From the NCBI GenBank assembly GCA_021775375.1, contig JAJFHY010000073.1:1-36520 (forward strand): DNA of 36,520 nt, given 5' to 3'. Below, piece after piece: positions 19,317 through 28,913 of the stretch. Origin of the DNA: Amylibacter sp. GTDB lineage: Bacteria > Pseudomonadota > Alphaproteobacteria > Rhodobacterales > Rhodobacteraceae. The notes beneath the pieces were generated by a model, which was not told the origin of the DNA, searched no databases, and saw only the letters and a list, made by a program, of their open reading frames with translations. The stretch's first letter is position 1, and every line of letters starts with the position of its first letter. Position numbers and translations under genes: made by a program.

Positions 19317-20372
19317 TTAAATTGATGGACTATATCCAACTATCAATTGCTTTAGGCCAATAGCAGCACCAATTAAAATCGCTATAAATGTGACAGGGGC
19401 ACTATACGCAAGTACTGAAAACGCAGATAAGCCCTGCCCAACACTGCAGCCAATAGAGACGACAGCACCCATTCCCATAAGTGTGGCGCCCAATATTTGA
19501 CGCTTTAATTCTCGCGGGTCTTCGCAAGCCTCCCAGCGGAAGTGGCCTTTGAGCATGCTCCCTATGAATGCACCGACAAGCACACCAATAACAGATCCTG
19601 TTCCAAAGCTGATGGAATTTCCTGAAGACGTCATAAGGTAAAGCATTGTTTCCCCTATGGGGGCTGAAAATGTGTGCGAAATAACGGGTGTTGCATCAAA
19701 TCCATTTTGTGCGACCCACTGAGTTCCAGCCCATCCAGATACGATTGCAAGCCCTACAATCGCACCCCAGAAGATATGCTTATGCGATCGTAGCATTTTT
19801 TGATTGCATAAGGTTAGGGCAATTATGGATAGCCCGATTAGTATGCCTGTTGTTTCTGTTGATAGGTTGATCCAACTCGATATATGCGTTGCAATGTTTG
19901 TTGTGTTGGTTGCTGGATCACTGTCGCCAAATGCCCAGATGCGTAATATTGCTAGTGGGCCTCCTAATGAAATGTAGGCGGATAAGCCCATGACCAAAAC
20001 GATTACAAAAGAGCGAAGGTCACCACCGCCAAGTCGGGCTAATGCCCCGTAACCACAGTTACCCGCGAGAGCCATGCCATACCCAAAGACAAGGCCGCCA
20101 ATGATGTTGGCAAAAGGGTTCCAGTTTCGGGATAAATAGAGAGTTTCGTTTAAGTTCAGTGAACCTTGTGCGCTTAAGGTAAAGGTTCCTATTATGGCAA
20201 CGCCGATAGCAATTCCCCACATGCGAAATCTTAGGGAGTTATTGCCGTAATATAAATCTTCAATCGCGCCTAATGTGCAAAACTGCCCAATCCGGGCGGC
20301 CAAGCCCAATAAAACGCCACCAATCAGGCCGATGATCGCTACTAGTGTAGGTTCTGAAAAAATGTTCAGCAT
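19317..20372 (-). CDS. YeeE/YedE-family sulfur compound transporter (SoxT-like)
   Basis: GGVLLGLAARIGQFCTLGAIEDL, GMALAGNCGYGALARLGGGDLRSF, SIGCSVGQGLSAFSVLA conserved Cys motifs; downstream of soxR. Confidence 0.9.
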   Translation of the reverse strand: MLNIFSEPTLVAIIGLIGGVLLGLAARIGQFCTLGAIEDLYYGNNSLRFRMWGIAIGVAIIGTFTLSAQGSLNLNETLYLSRNWNPFANIIGGLVFGYGMALAGNCGYGALARLGGGDLRSFVIVLVMGLSAYISLGGPLAILRIWAFGDSDPATNTTNIATHISSWINLSTETTGILIGLSIIALTLCNQKMLRSHKHIFWGAIVGLAIVSGWAGTQWVAQNGFDATPVISHTFSAPIGETMLYLMTSSGNSISFGTGSVIGVLVGAFIGSMLKGHFRWEACEDPRELKRQILGATLMGMGAVVSIGCSVGQGLSAFSVLAYSAPVTFIAILIGAAIGLKQLIVGYSPSI

Positions 20373-20407
20373 AGCCGCAATTTATATAAATCTTGCGACA
20401 TCTCTTG

Positions 20408-20743
20408 TTATTCCTCTTTGCAGAATAAATCGTAAACCACTTCCATGATCTGGGTGGGGCGATCATCTGCTAAGCTGTAATAAATTATTTTTCCATCACG
20501 GCGTGGCGTGACGAGACCTTCAAGACGCAGACGCGTCAGTTGCTGAGAAACGGCCGCTTGACGTGATGACAAAAGCTCTTCTAGTTGCGTCACTGACTTT
20601 TCGCCTGAAGCTAAGTAGCACAAAATCATCAATCGACCTTCATGGCTGATTGCCTTTAAAAAGTTTGCTGCGCGCATGGCATTTTCTGCCATTTTGTCCA
20701 TATCTTCATCGCAGATACTTGCATCAAATCGTGGAAGGCCCAT
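20408..20743 (-). CDS. soxR: ArsR-family sulfur-responsive repressor SoxR
   Basis: ArsR HTH (LEELLSSRQAAVSQQLTRLRLEGLV), conserved Cys in LMILCYL and LFCKEE; position beside soxS. Confidence 0.9.
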   Translation of the reverse strand: MGLPRFDASICDEDMDKMAENAMRAANFLKAISHEGRLMILCYLASGEKSVTQLEELLSSRQAAVSQQLTRLRLEGLVTPRRDGKIIYYSLADDRPTQIMEVVYDLFCKEE

Positions 20744-20805
20744 TGTTTAATCTCTTTGTTTCGCGTTGTTGTTAACTATATTACCGTCTTTTGTCATCTC
20801 GTATT

Positions 20806-21171
20806 CTACAAGCCAGCTTTCGTGACGCCTGCATCAGATAGCATCCGCGCTAAAAGCCCCCAAAAGAAATCCTCACCTGGGTAGCCTTCGATACGTGACA
20901 CTTCTTTGCCATCTACCACTAATACGAATGTAGGTGTGAAATGTAAGTTGCGTTCATATTCGATATTACGTGGGCGGGCGCCATGAATATTCATTCGCAC
21001 CAATGGAGCTGCTTTGCCCTCAGTTGTTTTGGGGTAGATATGGGATATTTCGTCATCCCAGCGCTCACACCAAACACAACCATCTTCTTCAACCATAACC
21101 AAATACGTCTCGGCATTTGCGCTGGTGGCAAAGATGAAGGTGATAAAGAGAACAAATATTCTTAGCGGCAT
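20806..21171 (-). CDS. soxS: SoxS thioredoxin-like protein
   Basis: MPLRIFVLFITFIFATSANAETYLVMVEEDGCVWCERWDDEI, CxxC motif; start at internal ATG. Confidence 0.88.
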   Translation of the reverse strand: MPLRIFVLFITFIFATSANAETYLVMVEEDGCVWCERWDDEISHIYPKTTEGKAAPLVRMNIHGARPRNIEYERNLHFTPTFVLVVDGKEVSRIEGYPGEDFFWGLLARMLSDAGVTKAGL

Positions 21172-21191
21172 GTCAGGTTGACCTTTTACAT

Positions 21192-21215
21192 ACATATAAC
21201 ATAATGTGAATATGT
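21192..21215. promoter_or_regulatory. Candidate SoxR operator, soxS/soxV divergent region
   Basis: ACATATAA-CATAATGT-GAATATGT (perfect ACATAT-N12-ATATGT inverted repeat). Confidence 0.55.
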
Positions 21216-21243
21216 AATCTATACAAGTTTTAGGACGTATCTT

Positions 21244-21984
21244 ATGTTTGATATCACTTTTGCAGGTGCTGCTCTTGCAGGTCTCTTATCGTTCCTATCT
21301 CCGTGTATCCTGCCTATTGTGCCATTTTACCTAAGTTATTTGGCAGGAGTGGGAATGAACCAAATCTCTGCAGATGCCTCAATTGATAGTGCTACACGCA
21401 GGAGAGCCGTGATAGCTGCTATCTGTTTTGCAGCAGGTGTTATCACGATATTTATGGGATTAGGGGCTGCAGCGACCGTGTTTGGGCAAGTCGTGCGAGA
21501 GTATTTCGATGTGTTACGCTGGATTGCGGCAGGTATTATTCTTGTGATGGGATTGCATTTTTTAGGCGTTTTACGAATTGGTCTTTTGTATCGACAATTG
21601 CGTGTTGATGCTGGTGATTCGACAAAACTAAGTCTGATTGGGGCTTATGTGGTTGGACTGGCATTTGCATTTGGGTGGACGCCATGTGTCGGTCCCGTAC
21701 TTGCGGCTATATTATTTACCGCAGCTGGAGCGGATACCGCGATGACAGGTGCAGCTTTATTATTCGTCTATGGTCTGGGAATGACTTCGCCCTTTATCTT
21801 GGCTGCGTTTTTCATCGGTCCATTTATGCGTTGGATGCGTGGATTTCGTCAATATTTGGGGTTGGTTGAAAAGATCATGGGCATATTTTTAATCATCTTT
21901 GCGATTTTGATTGCCACGAATTCTATGAATTATATCGCTCAGTGGATGATCAAAGTGTTTCCAAATTTTGGCGCAATAGGTTGA
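21244..21984 (+). CDS. soxV: SoxV, CcdA-family thiol electron transporter
   Basis: ALAGLLSFLSPCILPIVPFYLSYLAG and FAFGWTPCVGPVLAAIL. Confidence 0.94.
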   Translation: MFDITFAGAALAGLLSFLSPCILPIVPFYLSYLAGVGMNQISADASIDSATRRRAVIAAICFAAGVITIFMGLGAAATVFGQVVREYFDVLRWIAAGIILVMGLHFLGVLRIGLLYRQLRVDAGDSTKLSLIGAYVVGLAFAFGWTPCVGPVLAAILFTAAGADTAMTGAALLFVYGLGMTSPFILAAFFIGPFMRWMRGFRQYLGLVEKIMGIFLIIFAILIATNSMNYIAQWMIKVFPNFGAIG

Positions 21985-22000
21985 ATCGAAGGAGAATGTA

Positions 22001-22561
22001 ATGTTGAAATATCTTTCTTGTGTATTCGTTCTGTTAACAAGCTTACCAGTAGTCGCTGCGGAATTGGGCGACGATGGCTTACACAAAGCGCCTTGGATAC
22101 AAGACACATTCAAAGATCTGCGCGAAGACCTTGTCGATGCGAATGCTGAAGGCAAGCGACTGATGGTAATGATCGAGCAGCGCGGCTGTATTTACTGTAC
22201 AAAAATGCATGAAGAGATTTATCCACTTCCGCATATTACCAATTATATCACTGATAATTTTTACGTTGTTCAAATAAATATGTTTGGTGATGTAGAGGTA
22301 ACGGACTTTGATGGGACCGTTTCGACAGAAAAAGAAATGGTCAAAAAATGGGGTATTTTATTTACACCAACGATTCTGTTCTTTTCTGAAGATGTAGCTG
22401 TAGATACTTCCGCCAATAAAGCATCTGTTGCCGTCATGCCAGGTGCCTTTGGACCGGGGACAACATTTGATATGCTGAACTGGGTGGTCGCGAAAGGTTA
22501 TGATAAAGAGGAAAGTTTCCAAAAATATCATGCACGTAAGATTTCTGAACGCAATAATTAA
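22001..22561 (+). CDS. soxW: SoxW thioredoxin-like protein
   Basis: MVMIEQRGCIYCTKMHEEIYP, cis-Pro TPTILFF. Confidence 0.92.
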   Translation: MLKYLSCVFVLLTSLPVVAAELGDDGLHKAPWIQDTFKDLREDLVDANAEGKRLMVMIEQRGCIYCTKMHEEIYPLPHITNYITDNFYVVQINMFGDVEVTDFDGTVSTEKEMVKKWGILFTPTILFFSEDVAVDTSANKASVAVMPGAFGPGTTFDMLNWVVAKGYDKEESFQKYHARKISERNN

Positions 22562-22586
22562 CGTAAGCTTCAGCCAGCTTAAATTC

Positions 22587-22610
22587 ACTTATTCAATTTT
22601 ATGAATTTAT
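22587..22610. promoter_or_regulatory. Candidate SoxR operator upstream of soxX
   Basis: ACTTATTC-AATTTTAT-GAATTTAT (exact ATTC-N8-GAAT). Confidence 0.6.
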
Positions 22611-22674
22611 TGTTGCAAGCTGCGACATTATTGCGCTATGCTACATGAAATACATAATGTGTAAGGGAGGACGC

Positions 22675-23130
22675 ATGAAGATATTCAGTCTTATAACCGT
22701 GGCTGCGGTATTTTGCGCAAGTGGGGCAAAAGCGGAGCCGGTCGCACCATCCGATGTTAAATTCGAAGATGGTGCTGTTGTTCAATCCTTAACAGGTATT
22801 GTTGGTGACCCAGCCGAAGGGCGCGAAGTTTTCAAGGGACGTAAACTAGGGAATTGCCTAGCCTGTCATGTAAATGCAGATATGCCAGAAGAATCATTTC
22901 ATGGTGAAGTTGGCCCGGAAATAGCTGGTGTTGCAAGTCGTTGGGAAGAAGCACAGCTCCGAGCAATCGTTGTGAATTCGAAAATGGTTTTCGAAGATAC
23001 AATTATGCCATCGTTTTACCGCGATGCAGGGTACACACGTCCTCTTGAAGGTTTCGAGGGAATGACGATTCTGACGGCGCAACAAGTTGAAGATGTAATA
23101 TCATATCTTCAAACCCTTAAAGAAGATTGA
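22675..23130 (+). CDS. soxX: SoxX cytochrome c subunit
   Basis: GNCLACHVNADMPEESFHGEVGPEIAGVASRW, TIMPSFYR; between soxW and soxY. Confidence 0.95.
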   Translation: MKIFSLITVAAVFCASGAKAEPVAPSDVKFEDGAVVQSLTGIVGDPAEGREVFKGRKLGNCLACHVNADMPEESFHGEVGPEIAGVASRWEEAQLRAIVVNSKMVFEDTIMPSFYRDAGYTRPLEGFEGMTILTAQQVEDVISYLQTLKED

Positions 23131-23158
23131 AACCCCAAACTCACAGGAGAGAATAGGG

Positions 23159-23581
23159 ATGGCTTATACACGTCGTAATATTTTAACAATTGGAACTGGA
23201 GCTTTGGTTTTTGCTTCTGTTTCTGGATTGCCAGTGTTCGCATCCGTTGTTGATGACGCAATTGCAAAATTCACTGGCGGTGCAGACGTTGCTGAAGGCG
23301 GTATTGAACTCACAGCGCCAGAAATTGCTGAGAACGGAAATACAGTGCCAATTCAAGTATCGGCACCTGGTGCATCTGCAATCACCTTACTTGCCATTGG
23401 CAACCCGGAACCAGCTGTTGCAACATTCAACTTTGGCCCATTGGCAGGATCGCGGTCGGGATCGACCCGCATCCGTTTGGCAAAAACGCAAGATGTTGTT
23501 GCGATCGCAAAAATGGAAGATGGATCGTTCCGCAAGGTTGCGGCGACAGTAAAGGTAACAATCGGCGGCTGCGGCGGCTAA
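23159..23581 (+). CDS. soxY: SoxY thiosulfate carrier
   Basis: Tat-type signal and C-terminal GGCGG carrier motif. Confidence 0.97.
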   Translation: MAYTRRNILTIGTGALVFASVSGLPVFASVVDDAIAKFTGGADVAEGGIELTAPEIAENGNTVPIQVSAPGASAITLLAIGNPEPAVATFNFGPLAGSRSGSTRIRLAKTQDVVAIAKMEDGSFRKVAATVKVTIGGCGG

Positions 23582-23606
23582 TTTTAGGTAATTAGGAGAA
23601 ATTAAA

Positions 23607-23936
23607 ATGGCTTCAGGTGTAAAACCTCGCGTCAAAGTGCCAAAGACAGCTGCGGCGGGCGAGACGATTACGATCAAAACATTGATCAGCCACAAAATGG
23701 AATCTGGTCAACGTAAAGATAAAGAGGGCGTTCTTATTCCACGCTCAATCATCAATCGTTTCACTGCTGATTTCAACGGTCAGAACGTTATTGATATAAC
23801 TATCGAACCAGCTGTGTCGACCAATCCTTACTTCGAATTTGAAGCAATCGTTCCAGAGGCCGGTGAATTCAAATTTACTTGGTATGATGACGATGGATCT
23901 GTTTACGAGACAAGTAAACAGATCACTATCACGTAG
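23607..23936 (+). CDS. soxZ: SoxZ
   Basis: KPRVKVPKTAAAGETITIKTLISHKMESGQRKD...IPRSIINRFTADFNG. Confidence 0.97.
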   Translation: MASGVKPRVKVPKTAAAGETITIKTLISHKMESGQRKDKEGVLIPRSIINRFTADFNGQNVIDITIEPAVSTNPYFEFEAIVPEAGEFKFTWYDDDGSVYETSKQITIT

Positions 23937-23964
23937 TTATGGTTATTTTTGGGAGGGCGACTAG

Positions 23965-24801
23965 ATGAATATAAAAGCTTTACTTGCAGGTATAACCTGT
24001 TTTGGGGTTGCCGGCTTGGCAGCGCATGCAGGTCAAGATGCGAAACTATCAATAGATGGTGAAGTATTAACTACCCAGGCCGCGGCTCCCGCGCATACTG
24101 AAAACTTGGATGAAATATATTCCGGTTGGCTGTTTAGATCAGGCGAAACACAAGCTTTGCAGCTTGATGATTTCGATAACCCTGGCTTTGTATTTGTTGA
24201 TCAAGCGATTGATGAATATTCTAAAGTGGATGGTTCTGCTGGCAAATCATGTGCGTCATGTCATGAAAACGTAGAAGATTTTGCAGGACTTAGGCCTACA
24301 TTACCACGGGTTGAAGGTGCTGAATTGGTTTCCATGGAAGACCTGATAAATAATTGCCGCACTGAACGCATGGGTGCTGAGCCATGGAAATGGTCTGGTG
24401 GAAAAATGACGGGTATGACAGCATTGATTGGTGTGCAATCACGTGGTTTGCCAATGAGTGTTGCCATCGATGGTGCAGCCGCTCCGTTCTGGGAAAAGGG
24501 CAAAGAGCTTTATTACAAAAGGGTCGGCCAATTGGATATGTCCTGTTCAAATTGTCATGAAGACAATTACAACAAGATGATCCGTGCAGATCATTTAAGC
24601 CAAGGTCAAATCAATGGTTTTCCAACATACCGCTTGAAAAATGCGAAACTGAATTCCATTCACGCACGCTTTAAAGGCTGTATGAAGAACATTCGTGCAC
24701 AGCCTTTCAAAGAAGGTGGCGACGAGTTCAAATCATTGGAGCTGTACATCGCGTCTCGTGCAGAGGGGCTTGCTGTCGAAACACCTTCAGTACGTAACTA
24801 G
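23965..24801 (+). CDS. soxA: SoxA diheme cytochrome c
   Basis: CASCH and CSNCH motifs, FKGCMKNIRAQPF region with active-site Cys. Confidence 0.96.
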   Translation: MNIKALLAGITCFGVAGLAAHAGQDAKLSIDGEVLTTQAAAPAHTENLDEIYSGWLFRSGETQALQLDDFDNPGFVFVDQAIDEYSKVDGSAGKSCASCHENVEDFAGLRPTLPRVEGAELVSMEDLINNCRTERMGAEPWKWSGGKMTGMTALIGVQSRGLPMSVAIDGAAAPFWEKGKELYYKRVGQLDMSCSNCHEDNYNKMIRADHLSQGQINGFPTYRLKNAKLNSIHARFKGCMKNIRAQPFKEGGDEFKSLELYIASRAEGLAVETPSVRN

Positions 24802-24813
24802 TCAATAATACAA

Positions 24814-24845
24814 GCCCCATGCTTTAACATAGCGTGGGGTTTTTC
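24814..24845 (+). terminator. Intrinsic terminator between soxA and soxB
   Basis: GCCCCATGCT-ttaacat-AGCGTGGGGTTTTTC. Confidence 0.8.
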
Positions 24846-24852
24846 ATTAATA

Positions 24853-24876
24853 ACAAATTCAAATATGCGCATATGT
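24853..24876. promoter_or_regulatory. Candidate SoxR operator upstream of soxB
   Basis: ACAAATTC-AAATATGC-GCATATGT (one mismatch to ATTC-N8-GAAT). Confidence 0.5.
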
Positions 24877-24896
24877 GATGCCATTAAGGACAATAG

Positions 24897-26600
24897 ATGA
24901 TTTCTCGTCGCGATTTTATGCAAACAAGCATGGCAGCCGCTGCTCTTTACGGTGCATCTAGCTATGGACAATGGGGACGGTTAGCTGCTCAGCAAAGTCT
25001 AACACAAGACAAGCTATTGGAGTTTGATACATTTGGAAATGTATCGCTTATTCACCTCACCGATATACATGGGCAATTGAAGCCAATCTATTTCCGTGAG
25101 CCTGAGATCAATATTGGTGTTGGCGAAAACAAAGGTGCTGTGCCCCATGTAACAGGTGCAGAGTTTCGCAAGCTTTACGGTATCGAAGATGGTAGCCATT
25201 CCGCATATGCATTGAGTTATGATGACTTTTCTTCATTAGCGCGTGGATATGGGCGCGTTGGCGGATTGGATCGTGTTGCAACAGTTGTAAATCATATACG
25301 ATCTGAACGCCCTGACGCATTACTGCTGGATGGCGGCGATACATGGCATGGCAGCTATACTTGTTACCATACACAGGGCCAAGATATGGTTAATGTCATG
25401 AATAGGCTAGAGCCTGACGCGATGACGTTTCACTGGGAGTTCACACTTGGATCTGACCGCGTGAATGAGATAGTTGAAGGCTTGCCGTTTGCGGCTTTAG
25501 GCCAAAATATTTTTGATGCAGAGTGGAATGAACCAACAGAGATATTTCCGCCATATAAGTTCTTTGAACGCGGCGGTGTAAAAATTGCTGTAATCGGGCA
25601 AGCGTTCCCCTATATGCCAATTGCCAATCCGGGGTGGATGTTTCCAGAATATTCATTTGGTATTCGGGATGAACGCATGCAGGAGATGGTGGATGAGGTT
25701 CGTGCACATGGTGCCGAGCTTGTTGTTTGCTTAAGCCACAATGGCTTTGACGTTGATAAACAGATGGCTGGTAAAGTGACCGGTATTGATGTGATCTTGT
25801 CGGGCCATACGCATGACGCATTGCCTGAACCTGTATTGATTGACCAAACAATTATCGTTGCTTCAGGCTCGAATGGTAAATTTGTAAGTCGTGTGGATCT
25901 TGATGTACGTGATGGCCGAATGATGGGTTTCCGCCATAAGTTGATCCCAATCTTTTCGGATGTAATCGAACCAGACGCCGATATGACGAAATTGATTGAT
26001 AAACAACGTGCGCCATATGCATCTGAGTTAAGTGAAGTGATCGGTAAGACAGGTGATGATCAAATTCTGTATCGACGTGGTAATTTTAACGGTACTTGGG
26101 ACGATTTAATTTGTGATGCGCTTATTTCAGAACGCGATGCAGATATTGCATTGTCACCTGGTGTGCGTTGGGGACCATCCATCTTGCCGGGCCAAGATAT
26201 CACACGCGAAGACATCTGGAACGTGACATCCATGACATACGGCGAAGCATATAGAACGGAAATGACAGGGGAATTCCTGCATGTGGTTCTGGAAGATGTT
26301 GCTGATAACTTGTTCAATCCTGACCCGTATTACCAGCAAGGTGGCGATATGGTGCGAGTGGGCGGTCTTGGATACCGCATGGATGTGACCAAACCACAGG
26401 GCAATCGGATAACGGAAATGACGTTATTGCGTACTGGTGAAAAAATTGACCCAAGCAAAACATATCAAGTCGCTGGCTGGGCCAGCGTGAATGAAGATAC
26501 CGAAGGTCCACAAATTTGGGATGTTGTCGAAAATCACATCCGAAAGCAGGGGGTTATTTCCCTTGATCCTAATAACAGTGTGAAAGTTGTTGGCGCATAA
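24897..26600 (+). CDS. soxB: SoxB thiosulfohydrolase
   Basis: LIHLTDIHGQLKPIYFREPE, LLDGGDTWHGSYT, ILSGHTHDALPEP; Tat signal. Confidence 0.98.
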   Translation: MISRRDFMQTSMAAAALYGASSYGQWGRLAAQQSLTQDKLLEFDTFGNVSLIHLTDIHGQLKPIYFREPEINIGVGENKGAVPHVTGAEFRKLYGIEDGSHSAYALSYDDFSSLARGYGRVGGLDRVATVVNHIRSERPDALLLDGGDTWHGSYTCYHTQGQDMVNVMNRLEPDAMTFHWEFTLGSDRVNEIVEGLPFAALGQNIFDAEWNEPTEIFPPYKFFERGGVKIAVIGQAFPYMPIANPGWMFPEYSFGIRDERMQEMVDEVRAHGAELVVCLSHNGFDVDKQMAGKVTGIDVILSGHTHDALPEPVLIDQTIIVASGSNGKFVSRVDLDVRDGRMMGFRHKLIPIFSDVIEPDADMTKLIDKQRAPYASELSEVIGKTGDDQILYRRGNFNGTWDDLICDALISERDADIALSPGVRWGPSILPGQDITREDIWNVTSMTYGEAYRTEMTGEFLHVVLEDVADNLFNPDPYYQQGGDMVRVGGLGYRMDVTKPQGNRITEMTLLRTGEKIDPSKTYQVAGWASVNEDTEGPQIWDVVENHIRKQGVISLDPNNSVKVVGA

Positions 26601-26629
26601 TGCCAGCCGAAGAATTGGAGCGATGCGTC

Positions 26630-27901
26630 ATGTCCGACATAGACAAAGATAGATCACCCTCACGTCGTGCCTTTTTACAAGGTGCGGCTGCAGCAGGTGC
26701 AGGTGCGTTTGCCGCAGGAAACGCACAGGCTGCTACACCTGACCCACTGATTACTGAAGTCCAACCGTGGGCGCAGGAATTAGGGGATGGTGTTGATGCA
26801 ACGCCATATGGCCTGCCGACAGCACATGAGGGGGACGTTATCCGCCGCAATGTGGAGTGGTTGACTGCGGATACAATCAGTTCGATTAATTTTACACCAA
26901 TCCACGCATTGGATGGCACAATAACGCCACAGGGTTGTGCTTTTGAACGTCATCACTCTGGTGCGATTGATTTGAAAAAAGAAGACTACCGTCTGATGAT
27001 CAACGGTCTGGTCGATACGCCATTGGTGTTTTCATACAGCGACCTGGAGCGTTTCCCACGTGAAAACCATGTCTATTTTTGTGAATGTGCTGCAAATACA
27101 GGTATGGAATGGGCCGGGGCCCAATTGAATGGTGCCCAGTTCACACATGGTATGATCCACAACATGGAATACACAGGCGTTCCACTACGCACTTTATTGG
27201 AAGAAGCAGGCTATCAAACAGCAGGTAAATGGGTGTTTGTGGAAGGGGCTGATGCATCGTCCAATGGGCGCTCTATACCAATGGAAAAAGCTTTGGATGA
27301 TGTTTTGATTGCCTTCAAAGCGAACGGCGAAGCTTTGCGCAAAGAGCACGGGTATCCTGTGCGTCTTGTCGTGCCAGGTTGGGAGGGCAATATGTGGGTC
27401 AAATGGATTCGCCGCATTGAAGTAATCGAAAATGCTGTGGAATCGCGTGAGGAGACATCAAAATACACAGACACATTGGCGGATGGTACAAGCCGTAAAT
27501 GGACATGGGCGATGGATGCGAAATCTGTTGTTACAAGCCCAAGCCCACAAGCACCGATTACACATGGCAAAGGGCCGATGGTTATTTCAGGACTTGCATG
27601 GTCTGGCAATGGTGCGATTACGCGTGTAGATGTATCAAAAGACGGTGGTAAAAATTGGGAAACAGCACGTTTGGCGAAACCAGGCGAGAATAAAGCGCTG
27701 ACACGGTTTTACCTTGATACATCATGGGATGGCGAAGAAATGATATTGCAATCCCGTGCGATGGACGAAACCGGATATGTGCAACCAACAAAGACACAAT
27801 TACGCGAAGTGCGTGGGTTGAACTCTGTATATCACAACAATTGTATTCAAACGTGGTTAGTGCGTTCTAATGGGCAGGCTGAAAATGTTGAAGTATCTTA
27901 A
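26630..27901 (+). CDS. soxC: SoxC sulfane dehydrogenase molybdoprotein
   Basis: SRRAFLQG Tat signal; VYFCECAANTGMEWAGAQLNGAQFTHGM Moco Cys region. Confidence 0.96.
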   Translation: MSDIDKDRSPSRRAFLQGAAAAGAGAFAAGNAQAATPDPLITEVQPWAQELGDGVDATPYGLPTAHEGDVIRRNVEWLTADTISSINFTPIHALDGTITPQGCAFERHHSGAIDLKKEDYRLMINGLVDTPLVFSYSDLERFPRENHVYFCECAANTGMEWAGAQLNGAQFTHGMIHNMEYTGVPLRTLLEEAGYQTAGKWVFVEGADASSNGRSIPMEKALDDVLIAFKANGEALRKEHGYPVRLVVPGWEGNMWVKWIRRIEVIENAVESREETSKYTDTLADGTSRKWTWAMDAKSVVTSPSPQAPITHGKGPMVISGLAWSGNGAITRVDVSKDGGKNWETARLAKPGENKALTRFYLDTSWDGEEMILQSRAMDETGYVQPTKTQLREVRGLNSVYHNNCIQTWLVRSNGQAENVEVS

Positions 27902-28907
27902 TTTTATTGGCGCAACCGCTTTAATTCTGGCAGCGCCTTCTGCTTATGCAGGTGGCAAACACGGTCTTGGACGTTCTGCCTTACCAGAAGAAATCGCAGC
28001 ATGGGACGGCGATGTCAGCCCTAATGGAAAAGGTTTGCCAGCGGGATCAGGTGACGCTTTGGTTGGTGAAGAAATCTTTGCGGATAAATGTGCATCCTGC
28101 CATGGCGATTTTGCCGAAGGTATTGATAACTGGCCCAAACTTGCGGGCGGTATTGATACGTTGGATCATGATGATCCGTTGAAAACAGTGGGCTCTTATT
28201 GGCCTTATCTATCAACAACATTTGACTACGTGAAACGCTCAATGCCATTCGGAAATGCAGGTACACTTACGGATGACGAGACATATGCGCTAGTGGCTTA
28301 TATCCTTTATTCGAACGATATGATCGAGGATGATTTTGTCTTGTCAAAAGAGACATTCAGTGATGTTGCAATGCGTAATGCGGATGGTTTCATTATCGAT
28401 GACCGTGCTGAAACAGAATATGCGAAATGGACGGGTGAGCCATGCATGCAGAACTGTAAAGACGACGTAAAAGTCACCATGCGTGCAATGGTTTTGGATG
28501 TTACGCCAAGTGAGACAGGAATAGATACCCCTGCAGCAGCAGAAGAAACCAGTCAAGAAGAAGCGCCAGCCGCTGTTGAAGTGCTAGATGCCGAGCTGGT
28601 TGAGAAGGGTAAAAAAATCTTTAAGAAATGTAAGTCCTGTCACCAAATAGGTGCAAAGGCGAAAAATAAGACGGGCCCGATCCTAACAGGGATCATTGGG
28701 TCGCCTGCAGGTGTTGTTGATGGGTTTAAATATTCGAAAAGCATGAAAGCTGCAGCCGAAGGCGGATTGGTATGGACTGAGGAACAGATTGCCGCGTTTC
28801 TAGCGAAACCTAAAGCCTATTTAAAGGGGACAAAAATGTCGTTTGCAGGGCTTAAGAAAGAACAGGATCAACTGGCTATTATCGAATATCTGAAATCTGT
28901 AGAGTGA
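27885..28907 (+). CDS. soxD: SoxD diheme cytochrome c
   Basis: CASCHGDFAEGI and CKSCHQIGAKAKNKTGP; start overlaps the soxC 3' end. Confidence 0.94.
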   Translation: MLKYLNFIGATALILAAPSAYAGGKHGLGRSALPEEIAAWDGDVSPNGKGLPAGSGDALVGEEIFADKCASCHGDFAEGIDNWPKLAGGIDTLDHDDPLKTVGSYWPYLSTTFDYVKRSMPFGNAGTLTDDETYALVAYILYSNDMIEDDFVLSKETFSDVAMRNADGFIIDDRAETEYAKWTGEPCMQNCKDDVKVTMRAMVLDVTPSETGIDTPAAAEETSQEEAPAAVEVLDAELVEKGKKIFKKCKSCHQIGAKAKNKTGPILTGIIGSPAGVVDGFKYSKSMKAAAEGGLVWTEEQIAAFLAKPKAYLKGTKMSFAGLKKEQDQLAIIEYLKSVE

Positions 28908-28913
28908 TCTGAT

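Noticed and set aside
23190-23552. 120-aa plus-strand ORF overlapping soxY
   Set aside because: Out-of-frame with the clear SoxY reading frame; Gln-rich artefact.
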